Assembly (NCBI GenBank): GCA_016868315.1
Contig: VGHE01000001.1
Span: forward strand, 124,001 to 188,000
Source: Betaproteobacteria bacterium
Lineage (GTDB): Bacteria; Bdellovibrionota_B; Oligoflexia; Silvanigrellales; Silvanigrellaceae
Direction: 5' to 3'
DNA length: 64,000 bases
In this document: positions 62,069 through 64,000 of the stretch, piece after piece
Layout of the letters: each line of letters starts with the position of its first letter
Numbering within the stretch: the first letter of the stretch is position 1
The notes under the pieces: model-generated
Databases searched by the model: none
The model's input: only the letters and a program-made list of their open reading frames with translations
What the model was told of the DNA's origin: nothing
Made by a program: the position numbers and the translations under genes

Positions 62069-62863
62069 TTAGTAGCGTTCAAGAAACTTGCTGAACTTTC
62101 CATACAGGTGGCTCGAAGAGCGTTTGGGTTGGCCGTAGGGGCTTCCGGGGAAGGACGCCCACTGGCCTGAAACACAGTACGCTGCGCGCGAGAAAGTTTC
62201 AAAGCCGTTGATGTTCACCACTAAATTGTAACAACCCACATCTTTAATCAGTTGCACGGCAGCTCTGTCTTGGCTGGTTGGTGAAAAGTCAGTGAGTCCG
62301 AGTTTTCTGCGCATTGCATCCCATGTCGTGGAGAGGAACTGGTAGCGTCCTGCAGCATCCGAGCACAATCCGTATGAGCACTGAATTTGCCGTGGGTGAC
62401 CTGAGTAGCTGTAAAAGACTTTGTGGGTGTACATGTAGTCATAGCGATCACCCGTTCCTTCGGCATAGGCAATGGTGTCGAGGAAAGCGCTGACGTTCAC
62501 TGTGAAGAGAATCTTCGCTGAGCTTTTGCTCACATGCTCGCGGAACACATAACCCTTGCTGAATCCGCAGCCAGGGAGCATTTCTTTTGTGTTCACAAGA
62601 AAATGAGCGCCTTCAATGGACGGGTCGCTCTGCAGCAAAACCTTCGCTCCTGCGGGGATTTCGCACTTCTCACTACCGTGGTCGAGTTTTGAAGAATCGT
62701 CGGTGGTCTTTTTCAAAAACGTACTCTTGCCACCAATGAGAACGTAAGAAGATTCATTTTCAGGAGTGGTTAGCGTGGTTGAGGACTCATCTTGAGCCTG
62801 TCCGCAAGCAGCAAGCAGAAGCGGGACAGTCGTAAGTGTTGTGAGCAACGACAGATGTTTCAT
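62069..62863 (-). CDS. Lipoprotein with lambda-endolysin-type (GH104) transglycosylase domain
   Basis: A 264-residue protein with lipobox LAAC (Cys 20), an SH3-like region (about 35-110, with two Cys) and a C-terminal domain closely resembling the phage lambda R transglycosylase. FLDTIAYAEGT holds the presumed catalytic Glu at 135, followed by FYSYSGHPR, AGRYQFLSTTWDAMRRKLGLTDFSP and SQDRAAVQLI. It would cleave peptidoglycan glycan strands from an outer-membrane anchor. No phage gene is nearby, so it appears domesticated. GGGGAGGG lies four bases before the ATG, and a small hairpin lies just upstream of that. Confidence 0.88.
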   Translation of the reverse strand: MKHLSLLTTLTTVPLLLAACGQAQDESSTTLTTPENESSYVLIGGKSTFLKKTTDDSSKLDHGSEKCEIPAGAKVLLQSDPSIEGAHFLVNTKEMLPGCGFSKGYVFREHVSKSSAKILFTVNVSAFLDTIAYAEGTGDRYDYMYTHKVFYSYSGHPRQIQCSYGLCSDAAGRYQFLSTTWDAMRRKLGLTDFSPTSQDRAAVQLIKDVGCYNLVVNINGFETFSRAAYCVSGQWASFPGSPYGQPKRSSSHLYGKFSKFLERY

Positions 62864-62876
62864 GGAGCCCTCCCCT

Positions 62877-62898
62877 GAGGCTGAGAAACAGAAGCCTC
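62877..62898 (-). promoter_or_regulatory. 5' leader hairpin before the endolysin-like gene
   Basis: GAGGCT and AGCCTC form a 6-bp stem with a 10-base loop that ends next to the ribosome site of the minus-strand lipoprotein gene. A role in translation is only a guess. Confidence 0.25.
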
Positions 62899-63002
62899 TG
62901 CAGGGTGGGAAGCAATAGGGATGCCAGGCTGAAATACCGGAGGGATTTGGAGTTTTTACTCACGCGGGGTGTCTAAAGAATGAACAGTGTTAGGGTTAGC
63001 CC

Positions 63003-64000
63003 TCAGATGCAGTCGATCGTGATTTTGGAATCTTGGCTAGGATCGTAGGTGAATTTCACCAATGGAAGATAAAGTTCAAAAGCACTTCCCAGAATGCCAG
63101 GCAGCGCCGAAGGGGCGGTGACTCTGATGAGTGGATAGTAGGTGGTCGGAACTGTGTCGCTCAATTTAATTGAGTTCTCATCCACACTGAATTTGTATTT
63201 TTCGCTGCTGTCTTTTGAGAGCCTTAAAAGTGGTGGTGTCGCAGAAATATCCTCACCGCTTGCAGTTTTGAGAGTCATCGTGAGCAAGAAATCTTTGATG
63301 TCTGCTTTGATGGAATCGAGCGACTCCTTTTTTAAGCCAAATTCCAATGTTTTTTTGTCCTGAGAGCACACCGGCTGAATCAAATTTGCGAGGGTCAAGA
63401 TGCTCTTGGGTTCAAGTTGGGTGACAAAGGTTTTTTGTGAACCCGTGCTGAGTTTGACGTTGGCGAAGATGAGTTGCCCCTTGAATACCTCGGTTGAATT
63501 CTCAGAAACAGAAAACTGACTCGTCCAAATTCCATCAGAAGCAATGAGATCACCACCGCTACCGTCGTCTTTCATTTTTTGGCTCAGGCTATTTTGATCA
63601 CGTGGCTCGGCATTTTCGAGGAAAGTTTTCACGGTTGCCAGTTCAACCGATTGAGCCAGACCTACGGGCAGCTTCAGCATGCAAGAGAAATTAAGTTTAT
63701 AAACCTCGGGGGAGTCCGTTGGTGCTTTGGGTGAGCGCAGATAGTTGCACTTGAAAAATCCGGTTTTGGGGATGCCGAAGGCCTGGTTGAATTGCCAACC
63801 TATGGCTGAGTCTGGGATTGCTCCTGCTTTGTAACTGAAAGCATCAAAGATGTTGGGAATGTCGTCGCCATCAAAATTAGTGTCAATAACATTCGGAGTT
63901 CCGTCTTCGTCAATGTCGGGATTGAAGACAATATTGGTGTTGAAATCTTTTTCATAGGGTTTGTTTACACCCATGACACCAATGTTTGTTTGAAACTCCA
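63003..64000 (-). CDS. Extracellular protein with calcium-binding type-3-like repeats (5' end missing)
   Basis: The frame stays open from the stop at 63003 to the window edge, past an internal ATG at 63974, so the true start is probably outside. The visible 332 residues begin with an Asp-rich segment: PDIDEDGTPNVIDTNFDGDD followed by IPNIFDAF. This matches thrombospondin type-3-like calcium repeats. The remainder is beta-rich with two or three Cys and no domain I can name, though the region from about residue 95 looks like Ig-like or cadherin-type strands. It is likely a large surface or secreted protein. The 139-base space after it holds only the divergent-side hairpin. Confidence 0.65.
   Translation of the reverse strand, partial: EFQTNIGVMGVNKPYEKDFNTNIVFNPDIDEDGTPNVIDTNFDGDDIPNIFDAFSYKAGAIPDSAIGWQFNQAFGIPKTGFFKCNYLRSPKAPTDSPEVYKLNFSCMLKLPVGLAQSVELATVKTFLENAEPRDQNSLSQKMKDDGSGGDLIASDGIWTSQFSVSENSTEVFKGQLIFANVKLSTGSQKTFVTQLEPKSILTLANLIQPVCSQDKKTLEFGLKKESLDSIKADIKDFLLTMTLKTASGEDISATPPLLRLSKDSSEKYKFSVDENSIKLSDTVPTTYYPLIRVTAPSALPGILGSAFELYLPLVKFTYDPSQDSKITIDCI

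Noticed and set aside
62069-62863. Prophage remnant
   Set aside because: Only the endolysin-like domain is phage-like; no holin, tail, integrase or attachment repeat is visible around it.

Overview
The window reads as ordinary chromosome of a Gram-negative, probably motile bacterium. It carries lipid A acyltransferase and heptosyltransferase-type genes, lipoproteins and outer-membrane proteins, type IV pilus motor genes, flagellin and a soluble chemoreceptor. The gene content (PP2C phosphatase, several FHA proteins, glutaryl-CoA dehydrogenase, Rsm22-type methyltransferase, trypsin-like protease, many lipoproteins) and roughly balanced base composition suggest the Bdellovibrionota/Oligoflexia or another lineage formerly placed in the Deltaproteobacteria. 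This placement is an inference; no rRNA or other phylogenetic marker is present. Coding density is high, no gene-free stretch exceeds about 250 bases, and I see no prophage, insertion sequence or CRISPR array.

Layout. 1-2.3 kb: the end of an outer-membrane protein, a membrane-anchored M23 peptidase and a PP2C phosphatase. 2.4-6.7 kb: tRNA-Arg, then pilB-pilT-pilC. 6.6-12.2 kb, minus strand: hrpB, a TatD nuclease, glutaryl-CoA dehydrogenase and a CoaD-like protein with an unexplained C-terminal half. 12.3-17.2 kb: a phosphorylation-dead receiver protein with a PopZ-like tail, a divergent flagellin, a cytosolic chemoreceptor and a stand-alone GspE/PilB N-domain protein. 17.3-23.6 kb: a TetR-TPR-unknown operon facing a heptosyltransferase/acyltransferase/lipA run. 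23.7-29.3 kb: a PhoU-like fusion, an OM protein, a zinc-ribbon protein, a protease-like membrane protein, ubiX and a CNNM/CBS protein. 29.3-40.8 kb: tRNA-Leu, a repeat-bearing OM protein, a trypsin, an LTA-synthase-like sulfatase, pfk, rph, ilvE, tRNA-Gln with a clear promoter and terminator, and two small lipoproteins.

40.9-44.5 kb holds the most interesting locus. It is three overlapping genes: a soluble double-FHA protein, a protein predicted to be periplasmic VWA-like-TM-zinc ribbon-FHA, and an FHA-TM-lytic transglycosylase fusion. Together they look like a way to couple cytoplasmic phosphothreonine signalling to cell-wall cleavage. 44.5-54 kb: two divergent methyltransferases, MsrB-MsrA, a 7TM adenylate cyclase, a very large lipoprotein and a YihY-family protein. 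54.1-62 kb: a four-gene operon starting with a giant AsmA/YdbH-like protein and a tiny lipoprotein, followed by a TolB/tetratricopeptide protein and a CxxCH lipoprotein. The window ends with a lambda-endolysin-type lipoprotein and a gene that runs off the edge.

Start codons were chosen mainly from Shine-Dalgarno spacing. GGAG/GAGG cores 4-11 bases before the start recur throughout, and several starts are GTG or TTG.
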